Translations under genes and position numbers: made by a program
Notes under the pieces: model-generated
The model's database searches: none
What the model saw: the letters and a program-made list of their open reading frames with translations, nothing else
What the model was told of the DNA's origin: nothing
Shown here: positions 1 to 7,130 of the stretch, one piece after another
Layout of the letters: each line of letters starts with the position of its first letter
How positions within the stretch are numbered: position 1 is the first letter of the stretch
Source: Acidobacteriaceae bacterium
GTDB taxonomy: Bacteria > Acidobacteriota > Terriglobia > Terriglobales > Acidobacteriaceae
Reading direction: 5' to 3'
NCBI GenBank assembly: GCA_030037705.1
Contig: JASHQE010000281.1
Coordinates: forward strand, 1 to 35,344
DNA length: 35,344 nucleotides

Positions 1-270
1 CGGCCTCCTGAGTATGCGCCGCGCCCCGGCATCATCAACTTTACCGAAGCTGCGGGCAAGACCGTAGCCTTCATCTACATCAACTACGTCCAAGCGCCGG
101 AGTGGCAGTCGCTGGAGGTGCGCTTTACCGACGGCACGTTCTTCACATTTCACCTGATGCCCCGCGTGTACGTGCGCGTCGACTACACGGAATCGCAGCG
201 CGGTGATACGGAGACGATCCGCGACTATGGGATCATTCAGTGCAACGCACGTGATGACGGCGACGGATAA
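1..270 (+). CDS. C-terminal part of a hypothetical protein
   Basis: An open frame runs from the window edge to a TAA at 268-270, giving 89 residues with no start in view. The segment alternates short hydrophobic stretches (VAFIYINYV, FFTFHLMPRVYVRVDY) with charged residues, as in a beta-rich domain, and ends in an acidic tail (ARDDGDG). There is no membrane segment or recognisable motif. Codon use is GC-rich and coding-like. I do not recognise the family, and the product cannot be named without the upstream part. It is convergent with the phoR-like gene that ends at 620. Confidence 0.6.
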   Translation, partial: RPPEYAPRPGIINFTEAAGKTVAFIYINYVQAPEWQSLEVRFTDGTFFTFHLMPRVYVRVDYTESQRGDTETIRDYGIIQCNARDDGDG

Positions 271-351
271 GCAGGAAGAAGAAAATGGGTGCCCCATTCT
301 TGGTGGTTAGCCCAGGTCTCAGGGAATTCAATCCAGCACGAAAATGGGTGC

Positions 352-375
352 CCCAGGTCTCCATAGAGACCTGGG
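352..375. repeat. Perfect 10-bp-stem hairpin of the GGGTGCCCCAGGTCT repeat
   Basis: CCCAGGTCTC pairs perfectly with GAGACCTGGG around a CATA loop. It follows the GGGTGCCCC box. No T-tract follows on either side, so it is not a textbook intrinsic terminator. Confidence 0.7.
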
Positions 376-466
376 AAAGCAAAAAGCTCAACCCAGCCGG
401 GGATCGATACGACAACTGCAGCGCAGATGAACATCGCGCTCCCGCTTGGGTTGGGATTTGTGCTCT

Positions 467-500
467 CCCAGGTCTGTCCGCCGCGGCGGACAGGCCTGGG
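467..500. repeat. Long hairpin with nested 20-bp palindrome
   Basis: The outer stem is CCCAGG (467-472) with CCTGGG (495-500). The inner part, 474-493, is a perfect palindrome. Between them is one T/G position that would form a wobble pair in RNA. The inverted GGGTGCCC box follows as GGGCACCC. Confidence 0.7.
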
Positions 501-619
501 GCACCCGGCTCCTGACCTACCGATATCATCCTGAGCGAAGTCGAAGGATCTGCGGTTGTTCTTCAACGAATGAACGATTCACCATACTCGCCTCAGATCC
601 AAAGGCCAAACCGGCGGAT

Positions 620-2062
620 TTAAGAAGCCGTGTTCGCCGGTGTTTGTTGCACGGGCGCCGCAGCCGGCGGCTGCACCGGAGCCAGCGGCAGCGTGAAATG
701 AAAGGCCGCGCCATGCCCGAGCTCGCTTTCAGCCCAGATGCGCCCGCCGTGCGCCTGCACGATGTGCTTCACGATCGCCAGGCCCAGTCCCGTGCCGCCG
801 GACTCGCGCGAGCGTGCTTTATCTACCCGGTAAAAGCGCTCGAAGATGCGCTCCAGATGCTCGGACGCGATGCCGGGCCCGAAGTCCTGCACCGTAAACT
901 CGACCTCGGAACCAACCTCGCGCGCCCCCACTCGGATGCGTTTGCCGCTCTTGGCATATTTGATCGAGTTCTCAATCAGGTTGCCGAACACCTGGTTCAT
1001 CGCATCCGGGTCGGCCATCACCACCGCATCCGGCGCACCCGCCGACTGCAGCTTGATCCCTGAATCGACCACAATACCGCCCAGCGACTCGATCGAGTCC
1101 TTCACCAGTGCGCTCGCCCGCGCCGGCTGCAGGCTGAGTTTGTAATCGGGGCTCTCGACGCTCGCCAGGGCGAGCAGATCTTCCGTGAGCCGGTTCATGC
1201 GCGCGGCATTCTTGAGGATGATCCCGAGAAATTCGCGGGTCGGTCCAGGACCCGCCGGCGGTCCTTCCATCAGCGTCTCAACGTAGCCCTGAATCGAGGT
1301 CAGCGGCGTGCGCAGTTCGTGGCTCACATTGGCCACAAACTCGCGCCGCGACTTCTGCGCGGCCTCAATGCCGGTCACATCGTGAAGAACCACCAGAGCG
1401 CCGCTCGAGGGCAGCGGCGCAACGTTTACCTCGAAGACGCGCCCCGGCGCGAGCGAGCTGGAGCGGCCAATGCTGAGTTCCCGGCGGTCCAGCGCGTTCC
1501 GGATACAGGCCAGCAACTCCGGATCGCGCACCGCGTGAATCAGCGGCCGCCCAGGCCGAATCTGCGTTCCCGCAATCCGCTGCATCACCGCGTTTGACCA
1601 CCGCACCGAACCCTCCGCGGTGACGGCGACAACGGCTTCCTGCATCGAATCGAGCATGACGGCCAGTTCACGCCGGCTGCTTTCAAGCTCGGCGATGTCT
1701 TTGCCGATGCGCTCGGCAGTCTGGTTCAGCGCCGCTTCGAGCGGAGTGAGTTCATCCTGCCCCGGGCTGTCGAGCCGCGCGGCCAGGTCGCCATCGGCGA
1801 CGCGGCGTGCAAACTGCATGATTCGATGGAGGCGGCCGGAGATGCGCAGGGCGACCCATGCCGCCACAGGCAGAGCCACTCCCAGCGCAATCAGTCCCGA
1901 CCAGAAGGCTTCACGGCCAACTGCGCGCAGCGTTCCTCCTGCCGTATGTTCCACAAACCGGTGAAAGAGAAACTCCATCACCAGCGTGTGAAAGACAAGC
2001 AGAAGGAGGAACAGGCCAAGCAGCTTGATAAAGACTTTGGAGGTCATAGCCCCGATGCTCAA
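620..2062 (-). CDS. phoR: PhoR-type sensor histidine kinase
   Basis: Membrane sensor kinase, partner of the response regulator directly upstream. Numbered from the TTG at 2062 (480 residues), it has two membrane segments (about 10-32 and 53-73) around a very short periplasmic loop, HAMP (about 74-127), PAS (about 130-230), a HisKA H-box with phospho-acceptor His248 in NVSHELRTPLTS, and an ATPase domain with the N-box NLIENSIKYA, DFGPGI and GGTGLGLAIV. The start is uncertain: TTG at 2062 lies 7 nt after the regulator stop, while ATG at 2047 (MTSKVF) is equally plausible. The short sensory loop is typical of PhoR, which usually senses phosphate through Pst/PhoU. No pst or phoU genes are in the window, so the phosphate role rests on family resemblance only. 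The Pro/Ala-rich C-terminal tail has no known function. Confidence 0.85.
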   Translation of the reverse strand: MSIGAMTSKVFIKLLGLFLLLLVFHTLVMEFLFHRFVEHTAGGTLRAVGREAFWSGLIALGVALPVAAWVALRISGRLHRIMQFARRVADGDLAARLDSPGQDELTPLEAALNQTAERIGKDIAELESSRRELAVMLDSMQEAVVAVTAEGSVRWSNAVMQRIAGTQIRPGRPLIHAVRDPELLACIRNALDRRELSIGRSSSLAPGRVFEVNVAPLPSSGALVVLHDVTGIEAAQKSRREFVANVSHELRTPLTSIQGYVETLMEGPPAGPGPTREFLGIILKNAARMNRLTEDLLALASVESPDYKLSLQPARASALVKDSIESLGGIVVDSGIKLQSAGAPDAVVMADPDAMNQVFGNLIENSIKYAKSGKRIRVGAREVGSEVEFTVQDFGPGIASEHLERIFERFYRVDKARSRESGGTGLGLAIVKHIVQAHGGRIWAESELGHGAAFHFTLPLAPVQPPAAAPVQQTPANTAS

Positions 2063-2069
2063 TCGATCT

Positions 2070-2768
2070 TCAATCGGTTTTGGGCAGCTCGAAGCGGTAA
2101 CCCGCGCCGCGCACCGTTTTCAGGTAGCGCGGATTCTCCGGATCGATCTCGATTTTCTCACGGATGCGGCGCACATACACGTCCACCGAACGCGGCGTCA
2201 CGAACCGGGCATCGCCCCATACGGCGTCGAGCAGGTGATCGCGGCTGAAGACGCGCCCCGGATGGCGCGCCAGATAGTCGAGCAGCCGGAATTCGGTGGC
2301 TGTGGTCGTCGTCAGTTCGCCGCGCACCTTTAGCTGCATCGCGCCCGCGTCGATCACAACCTCTTCAAAGCTGATGATCGAGGGCGAGGTCGGCCGCTCG
2401 AACCGCCGTAGAACGGCTTTCACGCGCGCCACCAGTTCGCGGGTCGAGAACGGCTTGGTAATGTAGTCGTCCGCGCCCAGTTCCAGCCCAAGGACACGGT
2501 CGTTCTCTCCAGCGCGGGCAGTTAAAAAGATGATGGGAATGGTCGAAAGCCCGTTATGGTTGCGCAGGCGGCGGCATACGTCCAGTCCATCCCCTCCGGG
2601 AACCATGATATCGAGCAAAAACAGAGCCGGCGACTTCCGCTCGGCATCGGGAATCAGGTTGGCGGGGGTGTGATAGAGACGCGCCTCAAAGCCTGCCGCT
2701 TCAAGGTGATGCTGCACCAGCCGGGAAATATCGGCATCGTCTTCCAGGACAAATACGGATTGGCTCAA
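2070..2768 (-). CDS. phoB: PhoB/OmpR-family response regulator
   Basis: 232 residues: a receiver domain (about 1-120) with acidic pair Asp10/Asp11, phospho-acceptor Asp53 in LLDIMVPGGDG and Lys in ITKPFSTREL, then a winged-helix DNA-binding domain (about 130-228) with the typical VWGDARFVTPRSVDVYVRRI recognition region and a C-terminal RGAGYRFE. It would be phosphorylated by the kinase encoded 7-22 nt downstream and act on promoters as a dimer. The start codon is TTG at 2768, preceded at good distance by GAGGG. It is the first gene of the phoBR pair, with a 172-nt gap to opgC upstream. Assignment to PhoB rather than another OmpR-family member is by overall resemblance. Confidence 0.87.
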   Translation of the reverse strand: MSQSVFVLEDDADISRLVQHHLEAAGFEARLYHTPANLIPDAERKSPALFLLDIMVPGGDGLDVCRRLRNHNGLSTIPIIFLTARAGENDRVLGLELGADDYITKPFSTRELVARVKAVLRRFERPTSPSIISFEEVVIDAGAMQLKVRGELTTTTATEFRLLDYLARHPGRVFSRDHLLDAVWGDARFVTPRSVDVYVRRIREKIEIDPENPRYLKTVRGAGYRFELPKTD

Positions 2769-2940
2769 ACGGTCTGCCCTCGTCCCGGCGGAATTGTTAA
2801 ATCACCGGAAAACATTAACAGAGTAATGCACAGAGGCAAACAGATTGCAAATGTTCGATGAATTTGGCCAGGTCGCCTAGCCCGGTCACTTGTCCCGTTC
2901 ACTTGGTCTAGTCGCTTGGTCCGGTCACCCCAACCCCGTT
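2769..2940. repeat. Degenerate 13-bp tandem repeat (2870-2931) in the opgC-phoB gap
   Basis: About 4.8 units of 13 bp run from 2870 to 2931, for example CGGTCACTTGTCC, CGTTCACTTGGTC and TAGTCGCTTGGTC. The remainder holds an AT-richer stretch with GTTAA..TTAAC inverted around 2795-2820, where a phoB promoter would be expected. I see no clear pho-box match. Confidence 0.55.
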
Positions 2941-4236
2941 TCACGGTAAATTTTTCGGCGCCGTTGCCGGCAACGGCAACTCGTCTGCCCGATAGAGCGC
3001 CAGCGGGTGCGAAGGCTCCGCAATCTCCACACAGCTTCGTGGCTCGGAATGCGACTGGCCGGCGGATCTGGCTTCAACTCCGGGCGCCGGACCGCTCTGA
3101 CGGATGCGGCCCGCGCGGCGCTGGCGCACGTGATGCGCAGCCACCAGGATCAGAACCGTGAACGTGACGGTAATCAGCAGGACGGCCGTAATTCCATGCA
3201 GTTGTTCGAGCGGCGCTCCCACATCGTCGTTGACGTCGCGCACCAGCAGCGCGAGCCCTGCAAAGACGAAGAAGAGATGTGTGCAGAAAACGCGCAGCGA
3301 GGCCTTCCCCAACGTGAGAAACGGCTCAATCGCCACCACCTTCAGCAGATGCCTGCGCAGCCAGTAAACGACAATCGAAAACGTGACAAGGTTGATCACC
3401 CGCAGCGGTCCGATCTGCCACTTTTCGAGCTGAATGCCAAGTGCTTGCTGCGTCAGATGCGGCCCCAGCCAGCCCCAGCGGATTCCGATAAAGCAAAGGC
3501 ATAAGAAGCAGGACGCCGTGGCAAGCCAGCCCGGCGGGTCGCTGAACGTCTGCTCCCGCATGGCCGACCGCGCGCCAACCCAGCAGCCCACTGCCCAGAT
3601 CGCCTGCCACGCAAACAGGTTGAACGCCCCCGTCTCCTGCAACGGGATCTGCAGATGCGTCACGTGAACAACCCAGTTGTGCACCACGTCGCGCAGGCCG
3701 AACTGCGCCAGCAGCCAGATGCATCCGCTGCAGAACAGGATTTTTTTCCAGCCGAAGCGCACTGCCATCGAGAGCAGCATCGGGGTGAAGAACAGGAACG
3801 TCACGTACATGGGTAGAATGTCGAGCAGCGGCGGGCAATACAGCAGCAGGACCGAGCCGATGATCGCGACAAACGGATGCGCTAAGTAAAAATCGAGAAG
3901 ATTGCTGATGGCAGCCTTATGCGTATGCACCGCGAAGGCCGCCGCAACCGTAAAAACCAGCGCCAGCATGAGCAGGTGATAGCCATAAATCTGCAGCGAG
4001 CGCTTCCATAAGCGTGCGCGCACCACGGATGCGTCCCGCACCAGTTCCCGGATGTAAAGCCGGCCCACGAGCAACGCGGAGATAAAGACGAAACCCTCCG
4101 CCGAAGAAACAAATCCGATGGGCGAGTTGACGAAATCGCTGAAGCGCGTCGGCAGATGCGTCAGCGTCATCCAGACAAGGAACAGCCCGCGCAGTGCGTC
4201 AAGCTCGGGACGGCGTTCGAGGCGGGGAAGCTGCAT
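2941..4236 (-). CDS. opgC: OpgC-domain integral membrane protein
   Basis: 431 residues, strongly hydrophobic with about ten membrane segments. The N-terminus ERRPELDALRGLFLVWMTLTH is typical of OpgC and acyltransferase-3-like proteins, where LRG and a conserved His lie in the first membrane helix. OpgC of proteobacteria adds succinyl groups to periplasmic glucans; in acidobacteria the substrate is unknown. The last 60 residues are hydrophilic, rich in Arg and Ser, and look unstructured. The start ATG at 4236 has no obvious ribosome site. It lies upstream of phoB on the same strand, but the 172-nt gap with its own repeats suggests separate control. The family call is good; the substrate is not determined. 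Confidence 0.8.
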   Translation of the reverse strand: MQLPRLERRPELDALRGLFLVWMTLTHLPTRFSDFVNSPIGFVSSAEGFVFISALLVGRLYIRELVRDASVVRARLWKRSLQIYGYHLLMLALVFTVAAAFAVHTHKAAISNLLDFYLAHPFVAIIGSVLLLYCPPLLDILPMYVTFLFFTPMLLSMAVRFGWKKILFCSGCIWLLAQFGLRDVVHNWVVHVTHLQIPLQETGAFNLFAWQAIWAVGCWVGARSAMREQTFSDPPGWLATASCFLCLCFIGIRWGWLGPHLTQQALGIQLEKWQIGPLRVINLVTFSIVVYWLRRHLLKVVAIEPFLTLGKASLRVFCTHLFFVFAGLALLVRDVNDDVGAPLEQLHGITAVLLITVTFTVLILVAAHHVRQRRAGRIRQSGPAPGVEARSAGQSHSEPRSCVEIAEPSHPLALYRADELPLPATAPKNLP

Positions 4237-4331
4237 AAAAAAGCGCCAAACGTGACGCTGCTCAAATAGTTAGACGCTTGCAGCGCATACCGGTTGCACG
4301 CGCGATCCCGCCCCTCCAACCGGCTGCCGCT

Positions 4332-4742
4332 CTACCAGATGTACCCGCGGCTTCCACCACCGGCCGGATGTTTCTCGGTTAAGCTCGTGACCAGCCAACG
4401 CACAAAGGCGGCTTGGTCCTCTTCGTCTTCCTCATCCCGATGCGGCATGGTAATCGGACCGGCCTCTGCGGCTCGACTGAAGCCCGTAGTCCGTGTGGAA
4501 ACACGCACCGGCTGAATATCGATCGCCAGCTTTCGCATCTGATCCCAATTGGGACGGTGCTTGTCATGGAAGCTGGTGCAGCCCAGCACCGCAAACGGGA
4601 CCACCATGTTCGGCTGGCTGTTGGTGCAAATCACCAGGCGGTCCGATTCGCGGTGTCCGGTTATGCACTGGCCCCAACTGCACCGCATACAAAGGTATTC
4701 TTGGCCCGCCGGTGTGCCGTCTTTTAGATTCACTTTGCGCAT
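4332..4742 (-). CDS. Small four-cysteine protein, paralogue A
   Basis: 136 residues from the ATG at 4742, chosen because GGGAG lies at good spacing and the start then aligns with the neighbouring paralogue; a GTG at 4766 would add eight residues. The core reads CMRCSWGQCITGHRESDRL, then VICTN, MVVPFAVLGC and a FHDKHRP box. The same skeleton is in the next gene: CxxC-[ST]-WGQ-x2-TG-x-R-x3-RL-x2-C-x-N-x3-MV-x-PF-x2-L-x-C. Four shared cysteines suggest a metal site (zinc or Fe-S), which is inference. The C-terminal half has a run of acidic residues (RDEEDEEDQ) and a Gly-rich end absent from the paralogue. There is no signal peptide or membrane segment, so it is probably cytoplasmic. I do not recognise a named family. 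Confidence 0.7.
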   Translation of the reverse strand: MRKVNLKDGTPAGQEYLCMRCSWGQCITGHRESDRLVICTNSQPNMVVPFAVLGCTSFHDKHRPNWDQMRKLAIDIQPVRVSTRTTGFSRAAEAGPITMPHRDEEDEEDQAAFVRWLVTSLTEKHPAGGGSRGYIW

Positions 4743-4803
4743 GATGCTCCCGTTTTCTCCGGTCACACCGGAATGTTTCCGTTGCTCACATCGCTACAGC
4801 AAA

Positions 4804-5145
4804 TCAGTGAACGTGTTCGCGCTGAGAAATCACCTCGTCTTCACCGTCCCAGTCGCGCGCTTTTCTTGCCGGCCGAAGCGTAAAGTCCGCCTGCCTGCGC
4901 GTGAGACCTCCAGGACCTGCACCGGCAGGAGGCGTCTCCGCAGGAGTGAAATCCGGCCGATTTCTATCGCTGAAAGAACTGCATTCAAGCATCGTGAACG
5001 GAATGACCATGCTCGGGCTCGTATTCTTGCATACCGCCAGCCGCTCGGCATCGCGATAACCGGTCATGAATTGTCCCCAGGTGCAGTTTCTGCACAGGTG
5101 TGGATTGCTCAGCGCCGTGCTTTTCTTTCCTGTCAATATACCCAT
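4804..5145 (-). CDS. Small four-cysteine protein, paralogue B
   Basis: 113 residues from the ATG at 5145, with GGAG eight bases upstream. It shares the cysteine core of the downstream gene: CRNCTWGQFMTGYRDAERL, AVCKN, MVIPFTMLEC and a FSDRNRP box. The C-terminal part differs completely (Pro/Ala/Gly-rich, then charged). The two genes are about 60 nt apart in the same direction, so this is a tandem duplication with conserved N-terminal core and diverged tails. CxxC with two further cysteines about 19 and 35 residues on resembles a small zinc or iron-sulfur fold; no catalytic motif is visible. Function unknown. Confidence 0.7.
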   Translation of the reverse strand: MGILTGKKSTALSNPHLCRNCTWGQFMTGYRDAERLAVCKNTSPSMVIPFTMLECSSFSDRNRPDFTPAETPPAGAGPGGLTRRQADFTLRPARKARDWDGEDEVISQREHVH

Positions 5146-5653
5146 GGCGATTGCTCCGTCCGGGCTGGCCGGAAAGTTGACTACAACGAACTACCGGTTC
5201 AAACAGAGTGATCTGGCATAATTGCCGAGTAAGTTAGAGACAAAATTATCCTCTGCGCCGCAGATAACTCTCTGCGGCGGCCAACGAACCAACATCTCTT
5301 ACTTAAGCTGAACTTATCCCGGGCAAATAAACGGAAGTAAGCATTGAATCGATGAACAGTGGAGGAACCTTTCCACTTCACCACCCGGGCTGAATCAAAA
5401 TTGTGTGCCTGATGCGCAGGAGAGGAACACCGGCAGGCTAGGGAATAGTGACGAGGTACGCCCGGCGGCTAGTATGGTTCTTATCGAACCAACCCAGCCT
5501 ACGCATCGAGATTTGCGTTCCGGTAATCATCGGGCGTTTCTCCTACGCACTTAGTACTGTGCCATAACTCAATGAGGAAATGCAAGGGAGTTCTGTAAAT
5601 ATCGTGTGCAGCTTATAGGCAGCGATCGTGACGCGGGAGACTCGAGCCGCGGT
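5146..5653. other. Intergenic region with a hairpin upstream of the four-Cys genes
   Basis: I find no convincing gene. A 9-bp perfect hairpin (CGCCGCAGA / TAACTC / TCTGCGGCG) lies at 5256-5279. On the minus strand it is followed only by AGGATAATTTTG, so it is at best a weak terminator for the regulator gene at 5654-6514. A smaller inverted repeat GTGGA..TCCAC lies near 5360-5380. The promoter for the small-protein pair should lie in 5150-5250, but no strong -35/-10 pair stands out. Confidence 0.4.
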
Positions 5654-6514
5654 TCACTTGCCTTTGCAGGAATCCAGACCCAGCATGGCGCTCATCGTCT
5701 TCTCGTCGAGAGGAGACAAAAAGACCGTCCAGGCATCCTGCATGGGGATGGCCAGACGCACCGAAAGAAAATTCAGTTTGCCGAGTTCCGGGACTTGCAA
5801 ATGAATCCGGTTTGGCGCATAGGAGCTCGTCCCCTGCTGAACACTTTCGTTCCACATACGATGGAAATCCGGGCTCGAACGGCAGAGGTCATCGATCATC
5901 TCGCGGTAAGCCGAGTCATCTTTGCGGCTCGCATACAACCCTCTCATCAGTCCAACTCCATATCGGGCAAAATCCGGCCAGTCGACATACATCTGCCTGC
6001 GATATGGATCCATGAACAGACGCCAGAATATGTTGTCTCCCCAGGGGCCATCATAGCCACTGAAGTGATAAACGAAATCGCCGATCAGATTGAAGGCCAA
6101 TGTATTGCCGATGGGGTCAAAAACGGCGGCAGGACCGAATGCATACCCGTTCAGCACAGTTTGCAAACCGTCAACGAGTCCAGGGGCCTCTTGCGGAAGC
6201 ACTGACAGAGATTGACCGGCGAGAGAAAACAGGTAAGCGGCGTCATGCGGCGACAATCGTAACGCGCGCGTGAGGCGCTGCAGGAGATCCGTCGACACAT
6301 GAATATCGCGCCCCTGTTCCAGCCAGGTGTACCAAGTAATGCCAATTCCGGAAATCTGCGCAAGCTCTTCGCGACGCAGCCCCGGAGCGCGCCGCCGCTT
6401 TGAATTCGGCACACCAAAATCACTTGGCCTAAGGGCCGCGCGTTTCGCTCGAAGAAACTCGCCAAGATCCCGCCGCATTCTAGATTCCGCGTCTGCCTGC
6501 GTACCGTTTACCAT
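5654..6514 (-). CDS. XRE-family regulator with MmyB-like ligand-binding domain
   Basis: 286 residues from the ATG at 6514, preceded by GGAGAAGG at ideal spacing; longer in-frame extensions lack a ribosome site. Residues about 10-85 form a helix-turn-helix with LGEFLRAKRAAL, the conserved RRAPGLRREELAQISGI and WYTWLEQGRDI typical of MmyB-type regulators. Residues about 110-280 match the MmyB-like domain, with NGYAFGPAAVFDPIGNTLAFN, NIFWRLFMDP and a late SVRLAIP strand. MmyB relatives are DNA-binding regulators; a fatty-acyl ligand has been reported for some, but ligand and target are unknown here. It is upstream of the four-Cys genes on the same strand, about 500 nt away, and downstream of the nirA-cysJ unit. 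Confidence 0.87.
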   Translation of the reverse strand: MVNGTQADAESRMRRDLGEFLRAKRAALRPSDFGVPNSKRRRAPGLRREELAQISGIGITWYTWLEQGRDIHVSTDLLQRLTRALRLSPHDAAYLFSLAGQSLSVLPQEAPGLVDGLQTVLNGYAFGPAAVFDPIGNTLAFNLIGDFVYHFSGYDGPWGDNIFWRLFMDPYRRQMYVDWPDFARYGVGLMRGLYASRKDDSAYREMIDDLCRSSPDFHRMWNESVQQGTSSYAPNRIHLQVPELGKLNFLSVRLAIPMQDAWTVFLSPLDEKTMSAMLGLDSCKGK

Positions 6515-7130
6515 TAAGACCTTCTCCAGATCAGGTAAAAGTCGCGCATTCGCAGATCGGTTCGCGTCGCAAGATTGCGCCGGCCAAGTCGGTAAGCGGC
6601 CGTCCTCACACCCGTGTGTAGTTGAAGCCTCTCGTTCCAAGGCTCAAGCGACGAGCGCTCGCGCGAACCTGCCATACGAACAACGGCAAAAAGAAAAACG
6701 TTGACAGATCCGCTCAATTTCCGCTCAGTTGATGAATGCGCAGCAACTCAGTATCCAGCGAAGCGATGCGTCGCGCCATAGCCACTTCTTTTGATCCATG
6801 GTGCGCCACTTGAACAGCCCACTTGGGTTTCCGAGCGGCGGTTCGGCTTCTCTCATTTTTCTGTGGCCCGCGACGGAAGAATCCCTGTCGACATTTCCTT
6901 GGCGCTCGTTCTGCTTACCGAGCTACAAACCGCTGGCAGACGAATATTCCCCAGGCTGTCCAGATGCTCTTTGGACCCAGGCAGATGAAATGCGCCGTTC
7001 GGGAATTGGATGGATGGATGGATGAGACAGCAATAACTGATCGGCTGCGGCGTTTTAAGAAATTGCGTGAGCTCTTTTGAGCTCGTGCATGACCGTCGCT
7101 CTCTGCTTCCCCTTCTGAAGGAGAAATGCC
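6515..7130. other. Intergenic region downstream of nirA-cysJ
   Basis: No gene is well supported. On the minus strand, a hairpin GAGCTC/AAAA/GAGCTC at 7069-7084, 46 nt after the cysJ stop and followed by ACGCAATTTCTT, could end that transcript, though the T-run is poor. A (GGAT)x4 microsatellite lies at 7008-7023. A minus-strand frame from about 6900 to the TGA at 6714 looks mildly coding-like (ending ARRIASLDTELLRIHQLSGN), but has no start before an ATG that would give only 21 residues. It may be a gene remnant. The XRE gene promoter should lie in the last 100 nt before 6514. Confidence 0.4.
7069..7084 (-). terminator. Possible weak terminator after cysJ
   Basis: A 6-bp perfect stem GAGCTC/GAGCTC with a four-base loop, 46 nt past the stop codon. 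The following sequence is T-containing but not a clean tract. Low confidence. Confidence 0.25.

Larger units (their letters stand above)
271..619. repeat. Intergenic cluster of palindromic repeats between convergent genes
   Basis: No gene is supported here. The box GGGTGCCCC occurs directly near 286 and 346 and inverted near 498-506. Two strong hairpins carry it: CCCAGGTCTC / CATA / GAGACCTGGG at 352-375, and a long stem at 467-500 made of CCCAGG..CCTGGG enclosing a 20-base perfect palindrome (474-493). A third copy of CCCAGGTCTC lies at 311-320. A separate common bacterial repeat, CCTGAGCGAAGTCGAAGGAT, lies at 530-549. The layout resembles REP/BIME-type elements, which often sit between convergent genes and can act as transcript ends. 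Short open frames here are by-products of the palindromes. Confidence 0.7.

Noticed and set aside
233..566. Several open frames on both strands
   Set aside because: They lie entirely in the palindromic repeat cluster, mirror each other and have no ribosome site.
5548..5558. CACTTAGTACT shared with 20609-20619 upstream of cheA
   Set aside because: An 11-base match between two places in a 35-kb window is expected by chance, and the flanks do not agree.
6714..6779. Possible 21-residue peptide on the minus strand
   Set aside because: Coding-like composition but too short and with only a weak upstream site; mentioned as a possible gene remnant.
7069..7084. GAGCTC/TTTT/GAGCTC resembling the GCTC..GAGC dyad of the nitrate leaders
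   Set aside because: Spacer is four bases, not six, the flanks and the CCCTGT box are missing, and it lies downstream of genes rather than in a leader.
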